A model generated the notes under the pieces. It did no database searches and had not been told where the DNA came from. It saw only the letters and a list, made by a program, of their open reading frames with translations. Positions 1 through 13,300 of a stretch of DNA of 64,000 nt are shown here, in pieces. The position numbers and the translations under genes were made by a program. Origin of the DNA: Oasisia sp. SBJ-2009 (lineage: Eukaryota > Annelida > Polychaeta > Sabellida > Siboglinidae); assembly GCA_964017155.1 (NCBI GenBank), contig OZ024855.1:4670690-4734689 (forward strand), written 5' to 3'. How positions within the stretch are numbered: position 1 is the stretch's first letter; every line of letters begins with the position of its first letter.

Positions 1-50
1 AATTCTTCAAATATTCAAAGCGGTTTTTAATCTGATGTTTCTGTATACAG

Positions 51-176
51 CTTCGACCACTGCCTCGGCGGAAACCACTGGAACGACTGATAGCGTTTCC
101 TCGGCAGCGACCACAGAAACAGTCGCATCAAGTACGGTCGGAGAAACAACGCAGACTGCTGAAACAACGAGCGAAG
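51..176 (+). CDS. exon A, reference copy (unit 1)
   Basis: This 126-nt exon follows an acceptor ending tgtatacag and is followed by gaag|gtaagt, the best donor in the unit. It encodes 42 residues beginning ASTTASAETTG and ending AETTSE, with a Gly codon completed across the next junction. It contains 15 Thr and 8 Ser (55%), 5 Glu and 1 Asp, and no Lys or Arg, giving a strongly acidic mucin segment. The first residue is Ala whenever the preceding exon ends in G. Residue 14 is Asp here and Glu in the copies of most long units; residue 4 is Thr or Ser. Other frames through this exon are open only because its codons are rich in ACN, GAA and TCG; the split-codon frame is the one that joins B, C and D. 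Confidence 0.87.
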
Positions 177-1319
177 GTAAGTGACTTCCATTTCCACCTG
201 ATAGATAGAACGCACCTCACTATAATTGGGTCAACAATTAATGTCGGTAGATGAACTAGCGGCTACACGATACATGACATGTGCGTATCGAAATATGAAA
301 AAGTAACACGAAAGAATGACTTGCTATACGGTATGGATATGTATTCAAAGTGTTATTAGGTGTGTAAAGTGTTAAGTGTACGAACATTTGCTTGCGGCCA
401 AACGACGATATTAAAATCATAATAGAAATGTTAGTACACATAGTACATCATTTCGTTTTTCTCAGATATGATTGAGAAGATTTTACTTGATAAACAAATA
501 TTTTCTAGCAACCACTATATCCGCGGAGAAAACAACTGGGCCAATCGAAACCTCGACGTCAAAGGCGGCCACCGAAAGCACCGCACCAAGCACAAGCGAA
601 GAACCGACGACATCCGTCGAATCAACGAGCGAAGGTAACATTTCTTGTTAATCGGGCTAATCAAATAATTTTTATATTTCCACGATCAACTTTAAAAAGA
701 ATTTTTCTTTTACGACCCAAAAATGATTGAAAATTATTAATATAAATGAAACATTAATCATAAGATTATAGCTGTTTTCTAGTCGAATATCCTTGTTAAA
801 CAGCGACTGTAGCAAGTACAACAACCGAAAACAGCACTATTTCTGAAGAAACATCTACTCCTACGCCACCTTCGACTGAATCGGTGATGACGAGTACAGT
901 CGAATTAGAAAGTTCGACATCTACAAGTAAGATCAATCTACTCACCTACATATCACACGTTATGTATGTTGATCAGAGTTGTCCACACAATTATTTACAA
1001 TTATCTAAAAAACGCGTTTCCATGAACATTAGAAAAGCGATATCTCCACAATCTTACCGCAGCATACTCAATTTGATATAAAACGAAAAAAGAACGAGAC
1101 ATAGCTTGACAAAACTTGTGTTTTGAAACCGTGAAATTCAATGTAACAGTCACAAGGTGTTTGAGTTTGGTAACTATCAATAAATTAATAAATCGACAGT
1201 GACTTCGACTCAATCGACAGTGGAGTCTACGGAAACCACGGGTCGAGTGACGTCAACAGAAACAATCGCCTCAACTGTTGGCGAAACAACGGCGAGTCCG
1301 TCAGAGACTACTAGTGAAG
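51..1319 (+). CDS. unit 1 (short, A-B-C-D)
   Basis: Exons: A 51-176, B 509-634, C 804-926, D 1200-1319; 1651 bp to the next unit. Haplotype: A Asp14, B Lys19, C Asn-Ser at 10-11, D Val17. Units 4, 6, 10 and 11 share this type almost base for base. All frames and splice sites are intact. The joined unit contributes 165 residues. Confidence 0.85.
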
Positions 1320-4300
1320 GTAAAGAAGCATATATCAAAACAGTATATTTTCACATTTCAGTAATATTGTAGATTGGCTAATAATTTATGTCGGTCACCT
1401 CGAATTTTTTTATTTAGGCTAAATATTAGAAAACATTTTCCCAGCACAAAAGTACTCATTTGGAAAGAATGGAATGAAAAATTTCATTACATCACCATTG
1501 GAAAACATATGTATGTACATGTTTTGATAAAGAACTACGGACAGCAACAATATTGTATGCCAACAAAATTAGCAAAACGAAATATCGCTGTAAAAACGAA
1601 AGAGCTAGTCTCGAGAGGTGATTGGTTGTACAACTATGTGTATAAACACTTAATTCTTCAAATATTCAAAGCGGTTTTTAATCTGATGTTTCTGTATACA
1701 GCTTCGACCACTGCCTCGGCGGAAACCACTGGAACGACTGATAGCGTTTCCTCGGCAGCGACCACAGAAACAGTCGCATCAAGTACGGTCGGAGAAACAA
1801 CGCAGACTGCTGAAACAACGAGCGAAGGTAAGTGACTTCCATTTCCACCTGATAGATAGAACGCACCTCACTATAATTGGGTCAACAATTAATGTCGGTA
1901 GATGAACTAGCGGCTACACGATACATGGCATGTGGGTATCGAAATATGAAAAAGTAACACGAAAGAATGACTTGCTATACGGTATGGATATGTATTCAAA
2001 GTGTTATTAGGTGTGTAAAGTGTTAAGTGTACGAACATTTGCTTGCGGCCAAACGACGATATTAAAATCATAATAGAAATGTTAGTACACATAGTACATC
2101 ATTTCGTTTTTCTCAGATATGATTGAGAAGATTTTACTTGATAAACACATATTTTCTAGCAACCACTATATCCGCGGAGAAAACAACTGGGCCAATCGAA
2201 ACCTCGACGTCAACGGCGGCCACCGAAAGCACCGCACCAAGCACAAGCGAAGAACCGACGACATCCGTCGAATCAACGAGCGAAGGTAACATTTCTTTTT
2301 AATCGGGCTAATCAAATAATTTTTATATTTCCACGATCAACTTTAAAAAGGATTTTCCTTTTACGACCCAAAAATGATTGAAAATTATTAATATAAATGA
2401 AACATTAATCATAAGATTATAGCTGTTTTCTAGTCGAATATCCTTGTTAAACAGCGACTGTAGCAAGTACAACAACCGAAAAAAGAACTATTTCTGAAGA
2501 AACATCTACTCCTACGCCACCTTCGACTGAATCGGTGATGACGAGTTCAGTCGAATTAGAAAGTTCGACATCTACAAGTAAGATCAATCTACTCACCTAC
2601 ATATCACACGTTATGTATGTTGATCAGAGTTGTCCACACAATTATTTACAATTATCTAAAAAACGCGTTTCCATGAACATTAGAAAAGCGATATCTCCAC
2701 AATCTTACCGCAGCATACTCAATTTGATATAAAACGAAAAAAGAACGAGACATAGCTTGACAAAACTTGTGTTTTGAAACCGTGAAATTCAATGTAACAG
2801 TCACAAGGTGTTTGAGTTTGGTAACTATCAATAAATTAATAAATCGACAGTGACTTCGACTCAATCGACAGTGGAGTCTACGGAAACCACGGGTCGAGTG
2901 ACGTCAACAGAAACAATCGCCTCAACTGTTGGCGAAACAACGGCGAGTCCGTCAGAGACTACTAGTGAAGGTAAAGAAGCATATATGAAAACAGTATATT
3001 TTCACAATTCAGTAATATTGTAGATTGGCTAATCATTTATGTCGGTCACCTCGAATTTTTTTATTTAGGCTAAATATTATAAAACATTTTTCCAGCACAA
3101 AATTACTCATTTGGAAAGAATGGAATGAAAAATTACATTACATCACCATTGGAAAACATATGTATGTACATGTTTTGATAAAGAACTACGGACAGCAACA
3201 ATATTGTATGCCAACAAAATTAGCGAAACGAAATATCGCTGTAAAAACGAAAGAGCTGTAGTCTCGAGAGGTGATTGATTGTACAACTATGTGTATGAAC
3301 ACTTACTTCTTCAAATATTCAAAGCGGCTTTTAATCTGATGTTTCTGTATACAGCTTCGACCTCTGCCTCGGCGGAAACCACTGGAACGACTGAAAGCGT
3401 TTCCTCGGCAGCGACCACAGAAACAGTCACATCAAGTACGGTCGGAGAAACAACGCAGACTGCTGAAACAACGAGCGAAGGTAAGTGACTTCCATTTCCA
3501 CCTGATAGAGATAATGCACCTCACTATAATTGGGTCAATATTTACTGTCGGTAGATGAACAATTCTGGGCATAAACACTTACTTCTTCACATATGCAAAG
3601 CGGCTTTTAATGTGATGTTTCTGTTGCAGCTTCGACCACTGCCTCGGCGGAAACCACTGGAACGACTGAAAGCGTTTCCTCGGCAGCGACCACAGAAACA
3701 GTCGCATCAAGTACGGTTGGAGAAACAACGCAGACTGCTGAAACAACGAGCGAAGGTAAGTGACTTCCATTTCCACCTGATAGATAGAACGCACCTCACT
3801 ATAATTGGGTCAACAATTAATGTCGGTAGATGAACTAGCGGCTACACGATACATGACATGTGCGTATCGAAATATGAAAAAGTAACACGAAAGAATGACT
3901 TGCTATACGGTATGGATATGTATTCAAAGTGTTATTAGGTGTGTAAAGTGTTAAGTGTACGAAAATTTGCTTGCGGCCAAACGACGATATTAAAATCATA
4001 ATAGAAATGTTAGTACACATAGTTCATCATTTCGTTTTTCTCAGATATGATTGAGAAGATTTTACTTGATAAACAAATATTTTCTAGCAACCACTATATC
4101 CGCGGAGAAAACAACTGGGCCAATCGAAACCTCGACGTCAACGGCGGCCACCGAAAGCACCGCACCAAGCACAAGCGAAGAACCAACGACATCCGTCGAA
4201 TCAACGAGCGAAGGTAACATTTCTTTTTAATCGGGCTAATCAAATAATTTTCATATTTCCACGATCAACTTTGAAAAGGATTTTCCTTTTACGACCCAAA

Positions 4301-7300
4301 AATGATTGAAAATTATTAATATAAATGAAACGTTAATCATAAGATTATAGCTGTTTTCTAGTCGAATATCCTTGTTAAACAGCGACTGTAGCAAGTACAA
4401 CAACCGAAAAAAGAACTATTTCTGAAGAAACATCTACTCCTACGCCACCTTCGACTGAATCGGTGATGACGAGTACAGTCGAATTAGAAAGTTCGACATC
4501 TACAAGTAAGATCAATCTACTCACCTACATATCACACGTTATGTATGTTGATCAGAGTTGTCCACACAATTATTTACAATTATCTAAAAAACGCGTTTCC
4601 ATGAACATTAGAAAAGCGATATCTCCACAATCTTACCGCAGCATACTCAATTTGATATAAAACGAAAAAAGAACGAGGCATAGCTTGACAAAACTTCTGT
4701 TTTGAAACCGTGAAATTCAATGTAACAGTCACAAGGTGTTTGAGTTTGGTAACTATCAATAAATTAATAAATCGACAGTGACTTCGACTCAATCGACAGT
4801 GGAGTCTACGGAAACCACGGGTCGAGTGACGTCAACAGAAACAATCGCCTCAACTGTTGGCGAAACAACGGCGAGTCCGTCAGAGACTACTAGTGAAGGT
4901 AAAGAAGCATATATGAAAACAGTATATTTTCACATTTCAGTAATATTGTAGATTGGTTAATAATTTATGTCGGTCACCTCGAATTTTTTTATTTAGGCTA
5001 AATATTAGAAAACATTTTCCCAGCACAAAAGTACTCATTTGGAAAGAATGGAATGAAAAATTTCATTACATCACCATTGGAAAACATATGTATGTACATG
5101 TTTTGATAAAGAACTAGGGACAGCAACAATATTGTATGCCAACAAAATTAGCAAAACGAAATATCGCTGTAAAAACGAAAGAGCTAGTCTCGAGAGGTGA
5201 TTGGTTGTACAACTATGTGTATAAACACTTAATTCTTCAAATATTCAAAGCGGTTTTTAATCTGATGTTTCTGTATACAGCTTCGACCACTGCCTCGGCG
5301 GAAACCACTGGAACGACTGATAGCGTTTCCTCGGCAGCGACCACAGAAACAGTCGCATCAAGTACGGTCGGAGAAACAACGCAGACTGCTGAAACAACGA
5401 GCGAAGGTAAGTGACTTCCATTTCCACCTGATAGATAGAACGCACCTCACTATAATTGGGTCAACAATTAATGTCGGTAGATGAACTAGCGGCTACACGA
5501 TACATGACATGTGCGTATCGAAATATGAAAAAGTAACACGAAAGAATGACTTGCTATACGGTATGGATATGTATTCAAAGTGTTATTAGGTGTGTAAAGT
5601 GTTAAGTGTACGAACATTTGCTTGCGGCCAAACGACGATATTAAAATCATAATAGAAATGTTAGTACACATAGTACATCATTTCGTTTTTCTCAGATATG
5701 ATTGAGAAGATTTTACTTGATAAACAAATATTTTCTAGCAACCACTATATCCGCGGAGAAAACAACTGGGCCAATCGAAACCTCGACGTCAAAGGCGGCC
5801 ACCGAAAGCACCGCACCAAGCACAAGCGAAGAACCGACGACATCCGTCGAATCAACGAGCGAAGGTAACATTTCTTGTTAATCGGGCTAATCAAATAATT
5901 TTTATATTTCCACGATCAACTTTAAAAAGAATTTTTCTTTTACGACCCAAAAATGATTGAAAATTATTAATATAAATGAAACATTAATCATAAGATTATA
6001 GCTGTTTTCTAGTCGAATATCCTTGTTAAACAGCGACTGTAGCAAGTACAACAACCGAAAACAGCACTATTTCTGAAGAAACATCTACTCCTACGCCACC
6101 TTCGACTGAATCGGTGATGACGAGTACAGTCGAATTAGAAAGTTCGACATCTACAAGTAAGATCAATCTACTCACCTACATATCACACGTTATGTATGTT
6201 GATCAGAGTTGTCCACACAATTATTTACAATTATCTAAAAAACGCGTTTCCATGAACATTAGAAAAGCGATATCTCCACAATCTTACCGCAGCATACTCA
6301 ATTTGATATAAAACGAAAAAAGAACGAGACATAGCTTGACAAAACTTGTGTTTTGAAACCGTGAAATTCAATGTAACAGTCACAAGGTGTTTGAGTTTGG
6401 TAACTATCAATAAATTAATAAATCGACAGTGACTTCGACTCAATCGACAGTGGAGTCTACGGAAACCACGGGTCGAGTGACGTCAACAGAAACAATCGCC
6501 TCAACTGTTGGCGAAACAACGGCGAGTCCGTCAGAGACTACTAGTGAAGGTAAAGAAGCATATATCAAAACAGTATATTTTCACATTTCAGTAATATTGT
6601 AGATTGGCTAATAATTTATGTCGGTCACCTCGAATTTTTTTATTTAGGCTAAATATTAGAAAACATTTTCCCAGCACAAAAGTACTCATTTGGAAAGAAT
6701 GGAATGAAAAATTTCATTACATCACCATTGGAAAACATATGTATGTACATGTTTTGATAAAGAACTACGGACAGCAACAATATTGTATGCCAACAAAATT
6801 AGCAAAACGAAATATCGCTGTAAAAACGAAAGAGCTAGTCTCGAGAGGTGATTGGTTGTACAACTATGTGTATAAACACTTAATTCTTCAAATATTCAAA
6901 GCGGTTTTTAATCTGATGTTTCTGTATACAGCTTCGACCACTGCCTCGGCGGAAACCACTGGAACGACTGATAGCGTTTCCTCGGCAGCGACCACAGAAA
7001 CAGTCGCATCAAGTACGGTCGGAGAAACAACGCAGACTGCTGAAACAACGAGCGAAGGTAAGTGACTTCCATTTCCACCTGATAGAGATAATGCACCTCA
7101 CTATAATTGGGTCAATATTTACTGTCGGTAGATGAACAATTCTGGGCATAAACACTTACTTCTTCACATATGCAAAGCGGCTTTTAATGTGATGTTTCTG
7201 TTGCAGCTTCGACCACTGCCTCGGCGGAAACCACTGGAACGACTGAAAGCGTTTCCTCGGCAGCGACCACAGAAACAGTCGCATCAAGTACGGTTGGAGA

Positions 7301-10300
7301 AACAACGCAGACTGCTGAAACAACGAGCGAAGGTAAGTGACTTCCATTTCCACCTGATAGATAGAACGCACCTCACTATAATTGGGTCAACAATTAATGT
7401 CGGTAGATGAACTAGCGGCTACACGATACATGACATGTGCGTATCGAAATATGAAAAAGTAACACGAAAGAATGACTTGCTATACGGTATGGATATGTAT
7501 TCAAAGTGTTATTAGGTGTGTAAAGTGTTAAGTGTACGAAAATTTGCTTGCGGCCAAACGACGATATTAAAATCATAATAGAAATGTTAGTACACATAGT
7601 TCATCATTTCGTTTTTCTCAGATATGATTGAGAAGATTTTACTTGATAAACAAATATTTTCTAGCAACCACTATATCCGCGGAGAAAACAACTGGGCCAA
7701 TCGAAACCTCGACGTCAACGGCGGCCACCGAAAGCACCGCACCAAGCACAAGCGAAGAACCAACGACATCCGTCGAATCAACGAGCGAAGGTAACATTTC
7801 TTTTTAATCGGGCTAATCAAATAATTTTCATATTTCCACGATCAACTTTGAAAAGGATTTTCCTTTTACGACCCAAAAATGATTGAAAATTATTAATATA
7901 AATGAAACGTTAATCATAAGATTATAGCTGTTTTCTAGTCGAATATCCTTGTTAAACAGCGACTGTAGCAAGTACAACAACCGAAAAAAGAACTATTTCT
8001 GAAGAAACATCTACTCCTACGCCACCTTCGACTGAATCGGTGATGACGAGTACAGTCGAATTAGAAAGTTCGACATCTACAAGTAAGATCAATCTACTCA
8101 CCTACATATCACACGTTATGTATGTTGATCAGAGTTGTCCACACAATTATTTACAATTATCTAAAAAACGCGTTTCCATGAACATTAGAAAAGCGATATC
8201 TCCACAATCTTACCGCAGCATACTCAATTTGATATAAAACGAAAAAAGAACGAGACATAGCTTGACAAAACTTCTGTTTTGAAACCGTGAAATTCAATGT
8301 AACAGTCACAAGGTGTTTGAGTTTGGTAACTATCAATAAATTAATAAATCGACAGTGACTTCGACTCAATCGACAGTGGAGTCTACGGAAACCACGGGTC
8401 GAGTGACGTCAACAGAAACAATCGCCTCAACTGTTGGCGAAACAACGGCGAGTCCGTCAGAGACTACTAGTGAAGGTAAAGAAGCATATATGAAAACAGT
8501 ATATTTTCACATTTCAGTAATATTGTAGATTGGTTAATAATTTATGTCGGTCACCTCGAATTTTTTTATTTAGGCTAAATATTAGAAAACATTTTCCCAG
8601 CACAAAAGTACTCATTTGGAAAGAATGGAATGAAAAATTTCATTACATCACCATTGGAAAACATATGTATGTACATGTTTTGATAAAGAACTAGGGACAG
8701 CAACAATATTGTATGCCAACAAAATTAGCAAAACGAAATATCGCTGTAAAAACGAAAGAGCTAGTCTCGAGAGGTGATTGGTTGTACAACTATGTGTATA
8801 AACACTTAATTCTTCAAATATTCAAAGCGGTTTTTAATCTGATGTTTCTGTATACAGCTTCGACCACTGCCTCGGCGGAAACCACTGGAACGACTGATAG
8901 CGTTTCCTCGGCAGCGACCACAGAAACAGTCGCATCAAGTACGGTCGGAGAAACAACGCAGACTGCTGAAACAACGAGCGAAGGTAAGTGACTTCCATTT
9001 CCACCTGATAGATAGAACGCACCTCACTATAATTGGGTCAACAATTAATGTCGGTAGATGAACTAGCGGCTACACGATACATGACATGTGCGTATCGAAA
9101 TATGAAAAAGTAACACGAAAGAATGACTTGCTATACGGTATGGATATGTATTCAAAGTGTTATTAGGTGTGTAAAGTGTTAAGTGTACGAACATTTGCTT
9201 GCGGCTAAACGACGATATTAAAATCATAATAGAAATGTTAGTACACATAGTACATCATTTCGTTTTTCTCAGATATGATTGAGAAGATTTTACTTGATAA
9301 ACAAATATTTTCTAGCAACCACTATATCCGCGGAGAAAACAACTGGGCCAATCGAAACCTCGACGTCAAAGGCGGCCACCGAAAGCACCGCACCAAGCAC
9401 AAGCGAAGAACCGACGACATCCGTCGAATCAACGAGCGAAGGTAACATTTCTTGTTAATCGGGCTAATCAAATAATTTTTATATTTCCACGATCAACTTT
9501 AAAAAGAATTTTTCTTTTACGACCCAAAAATGATTGAAAATTATTAATATAAATGAAACATTAATCATAAGATTATAGCTGTTTTCTAGTCGAATATCCT
9601 TGTTAAACAGCGACTGTAGCAAGTACAACAACCGAAAACAGCACTATTTCTGAAGAAACATCTACTCCTACGCCACCTTCGACTGAATCGGTGATGACGA
9701 GTACAGTCGAATTAGAAAGTTCGACATCTACAAGTAAGATCAATCTACTCACCTACATATCACACGTTATGTATGTTGATCAGAGTTGTCCACACAATTA
9801 TTTACAATTATCTAAAAAACGCGTTTCCATGAACATTAGAAAAGCGATATCTCCACAATCTTACCGCAGCATACTCAATTTGATATAAAACGAAAAAAGA
9901 ACGAGACATAGCTTGACAAAACTTGTGTTTTGAAACCGTGAAATTCAATGTAACAGTCACAAGGTGTTTGAGTTTGGTAACTATCAATAAATTAATAAAT
10001 CGACAGTGACTTCGACTCAATCGACAGTGGAGTCTACGGAAACCACGGGTCGAGTGACGTCAACAGAAACAATCGCCTCAACTGTTGGCGAAACAACGGC
10101 GAGTCCGTCAGAGACTACTAGTGAAGGTAAAGAAGCATATATCAAAACAGTATATTTTCACATTTCAGTAATATTGTAGATTGGCTAATAATTTATGTCG
10201 GTCACCTCGAATTTTTTTATTTAGGCTAAATATTAGAAAACATTTTCCCAGCACAAAAGTACTCATTTGGAAAGAATGGAATGAAAAATTTCATTACATC

Positions 10301-13300
10301 ACCATTGGAAAACATATGTATGTACATGTTTTGATAAAGAACTACGGACAGCAACAATATTGTATGCCAACAAAATTAGCAAAACGAAATATCGCTGTAA
10401 AAACGAAAGAGCTAGTCTCGAGAGGTGATTGGTTGTACAACTATGTGTATAAACACTTAATTCTTCAAATATTCAAAGCGGTTTTTAATCTGATGTTTCT
10501 GTATACAGCTTCGACCACTGCCTCGGCGGAAACCACTGGAACGACTGATAGCGTTTCCTCGGCAGCGACCACAGAAACAGTCGCATCAAGTACGGTCGGA
10601 GAAACAACGCAGACTGCTGAAACAACGAGCGAAGGTAAGTGACTTCCATTTCCACCTGATAGATAGAACGCACCTCACTATAATTGGGTCAACAATTAAT
10701 GTCGGTAGATGAACTAGCGGCTACACGATACATGGCATGTGGGTATCGAAATATGAAAAAGTAACACGAAAGAATGACTTGCTATACGGTATGGATATGT
10801 ATTCAAAGTGTTATTAGGTGTGTAAAGTGTTAAGTGTACGAACATTTGCTTGCGGCCAAACGACGATATTAAAATCATAATAGAAATGTTAGTACACATA
10901 GTACATCATTTCGTTTTTCTCAGATATGATTGAGAAGATTTTACTTGATAAACAAATATTTTCTAGCAACCACTATATCCGCGGAGAAAACAACTGGGCC
11001 AATCGAAACCTCGACGTCAACGGCGGCCACCGAAAGCACCGCACCAAGCACAAGCGAAGAACCGACGACATCCGTCGAATCAACGAGCGAAGGTAACATT
11101 TCTTTTTAATCGGGCTAATCAAATAATTTTTATATTTCCACGATCAACTTTAAAAAGGATTTTCCTTTTACGACCCAAAAATGATTGAAAATTATTAATA
11201 TAAATGAAACATTAATCATAAGATTATAGCTGTTTTCTAGTCGAATATCCTTGTTAAACAGCGACTGTAGCAAGTACAACAACCGAAAAAAGAACTATTT
11301 CTGAAGAAACATCTACTCCTACGCCACCTTCGACTGAATCGGTGATGACGAGTTCAGTCGAATTAGAAAGTTCGACATCTACAAGTAAGATCAATCTACT
11401 CACCTACATATCACACGTTATGTATGTTGATCAGAGTTGTCCACACAATTATTTACAATTATCTAAAAAACGCGTTTCCATGAACATTAGAAAAGCGATA
11501 TCTCCACAATCTTACCGCAGCATACTCAATTTGATATAAAACGAAAAAAGAACGAGACATAGCTTGACAAAACTTCTGTTTTGAAACCGTGAAATTCAAT
11601 GTAACAGTCACAAGGTGTTTGAGTTTGGTAACTATCAATAAATTAAGAAATCGACAGTGACTTCGACTCAATCGACAGTGGAGTCTACGGAAACCACGGG
11701 TCGAGTGACGTCAACAGAAACAATCGCCTCAACTGTTGGCGAAACAACGGCGAGTCCGTCAGAGACTACTAGTGAAGGTAAAGAAGCATATATGAAAACA
11801 GTATATTTTCACATTTCAGTAATATTGTAGATTGGTTAATAATTTATGTCGGTCACCTCGAATTTTTTTATTTAGGCTAAATATTAGAAAACATTTTCCC
11901 AGCACAAAAGTACTCATTTGGAAAGAATGGAATGAAAAATTTCATTACATCACCATTGGAAAACATATGTATGTACATGTTTTGATAAAGAACTACGGAC
12001 AGCAACAATATTGTATGCCAACAAAATTAGCAAAACGAAATATCGCTGTAAAAACGAAAGAGCTAGTCTCGAGAGGTGATTGGTTGTACAACTATGTGTA
12101 TAAACACTTAATTCTTCAAATATTCAAAGTGGTTTTTAATCTGATGTTTCTGTATACAGCTTCGACCACTGCCTCGGCGGAAACCACTGGAACGACTGAT
12201 AGCGTTTCCTCGGCAGCGACCACAGAAACAGTCGCATCAAGTACGGTCGGAGAAACAACGCAGACTGCTGAAACAACGAGCGAAGGTAAGTGACTTCCAT
12301 TTCCACCTGATAGAGATAATGCACCTCACTATAATTGGGTCAATATTTACTGTCGGTAGATGAACAATTCTGTGCATAAACACTTACTTCTTCACATATG
12401 CAAAGCGGCTTTTAATGTGATGTTTCTGTTGCAGCTTCGACCACTGCCTCGGCGGAAACCACTGGAACGACTGAAAGCGTTTCCTCGGCAGCGACCACAG
12501 AAACAGTCGCATCAAGTACGGTTGGAGAAACAACGCAGACTGCTGAAACAACGAGCGAAGGTAAGTGACTTCCATTTCCAACTGATAGATAGAACGCACC
12601 TCACTATAATTGGGTCAACAATTAATGTCGGTAGATGAACTAGCGGCTACACAATACATGGCATGTGCGTATCGAAATTTGAAAAAGTAACACGAAAGAA
12701 TGACTTGCTATACGGTATGGATATGTATTCAAAGTGTTATTAGGTGTGTAAAGTGTTAAGTGTACGAAAATTTGCTTGCGGCCAAAGGACGATATTAAAA
12801 TCATAATAGAAATGTTAGTACACATAGTTCATCATTTCGTTTTTCTCAGATAAGATTGAGAAGATTTTACTTGATAAACAAATATTTTCTAGCAACCACT
12901 ATATCCGCGGAGAAAACAACTGGGCCAATCGAAACCTCGACGTCAACGGCGGCCACCGAAAGCACCGCACCAAGCACAAGCGAAGAACCGACGACATCCG
13001 TCGAATCAACGAGCGAAGGTAACATTTCTTGTTAATCGGGCTAATCAAATAATTTTTATATTTCCACGATCAACTTTAAAAAGGATTTTCCTTTTACGAC
13101 CCAAAAATGATTGAAAATTATTAATATAAATGAAACATTAATCATAAGATTATAGCTGTTTTCTAGTCGAATATCCTTGTTAAACACCGACTGTAGCAAG
13201 TACAACAACCGAAAAAAGAACTATTTCTGAACAAACATCTACTCCTACGCCACCTTCGACTGAATCGGTGATGACGAGTACAGTCGAATTAGAAAGTTCG

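Noticed and set aside
884..1081. 65-codon frame running from exon C into the C-D intron in most units
   Set aside because: It crosses a good donor in the wrong phase and is broken in units 16, 19 and 25; no family resemblance.
1678..1866. Minus-strand open frames of 61-71 codons repeated in almost every unit (opposite exon A or A', in the A-B intron, in the C-D intron)
   Set aside because: They are copied with the repeat, lie opposite exons or inside introns, have no recognisable domain, and gain or lose length with neutral indels. The plus-strand exon model explains the sequence better.
3555..3833. 92-codon plus-strand frame giving an Arg/Lys/Pro-rich peptide across exon A'
   Set aside because: It is out of phase with the splice-joined mucin frame. 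Codons rich in ACN, GAA and TCG give Arg/Lys/Pro/Gln when read one base off, so an open basic frame is expected by composition.
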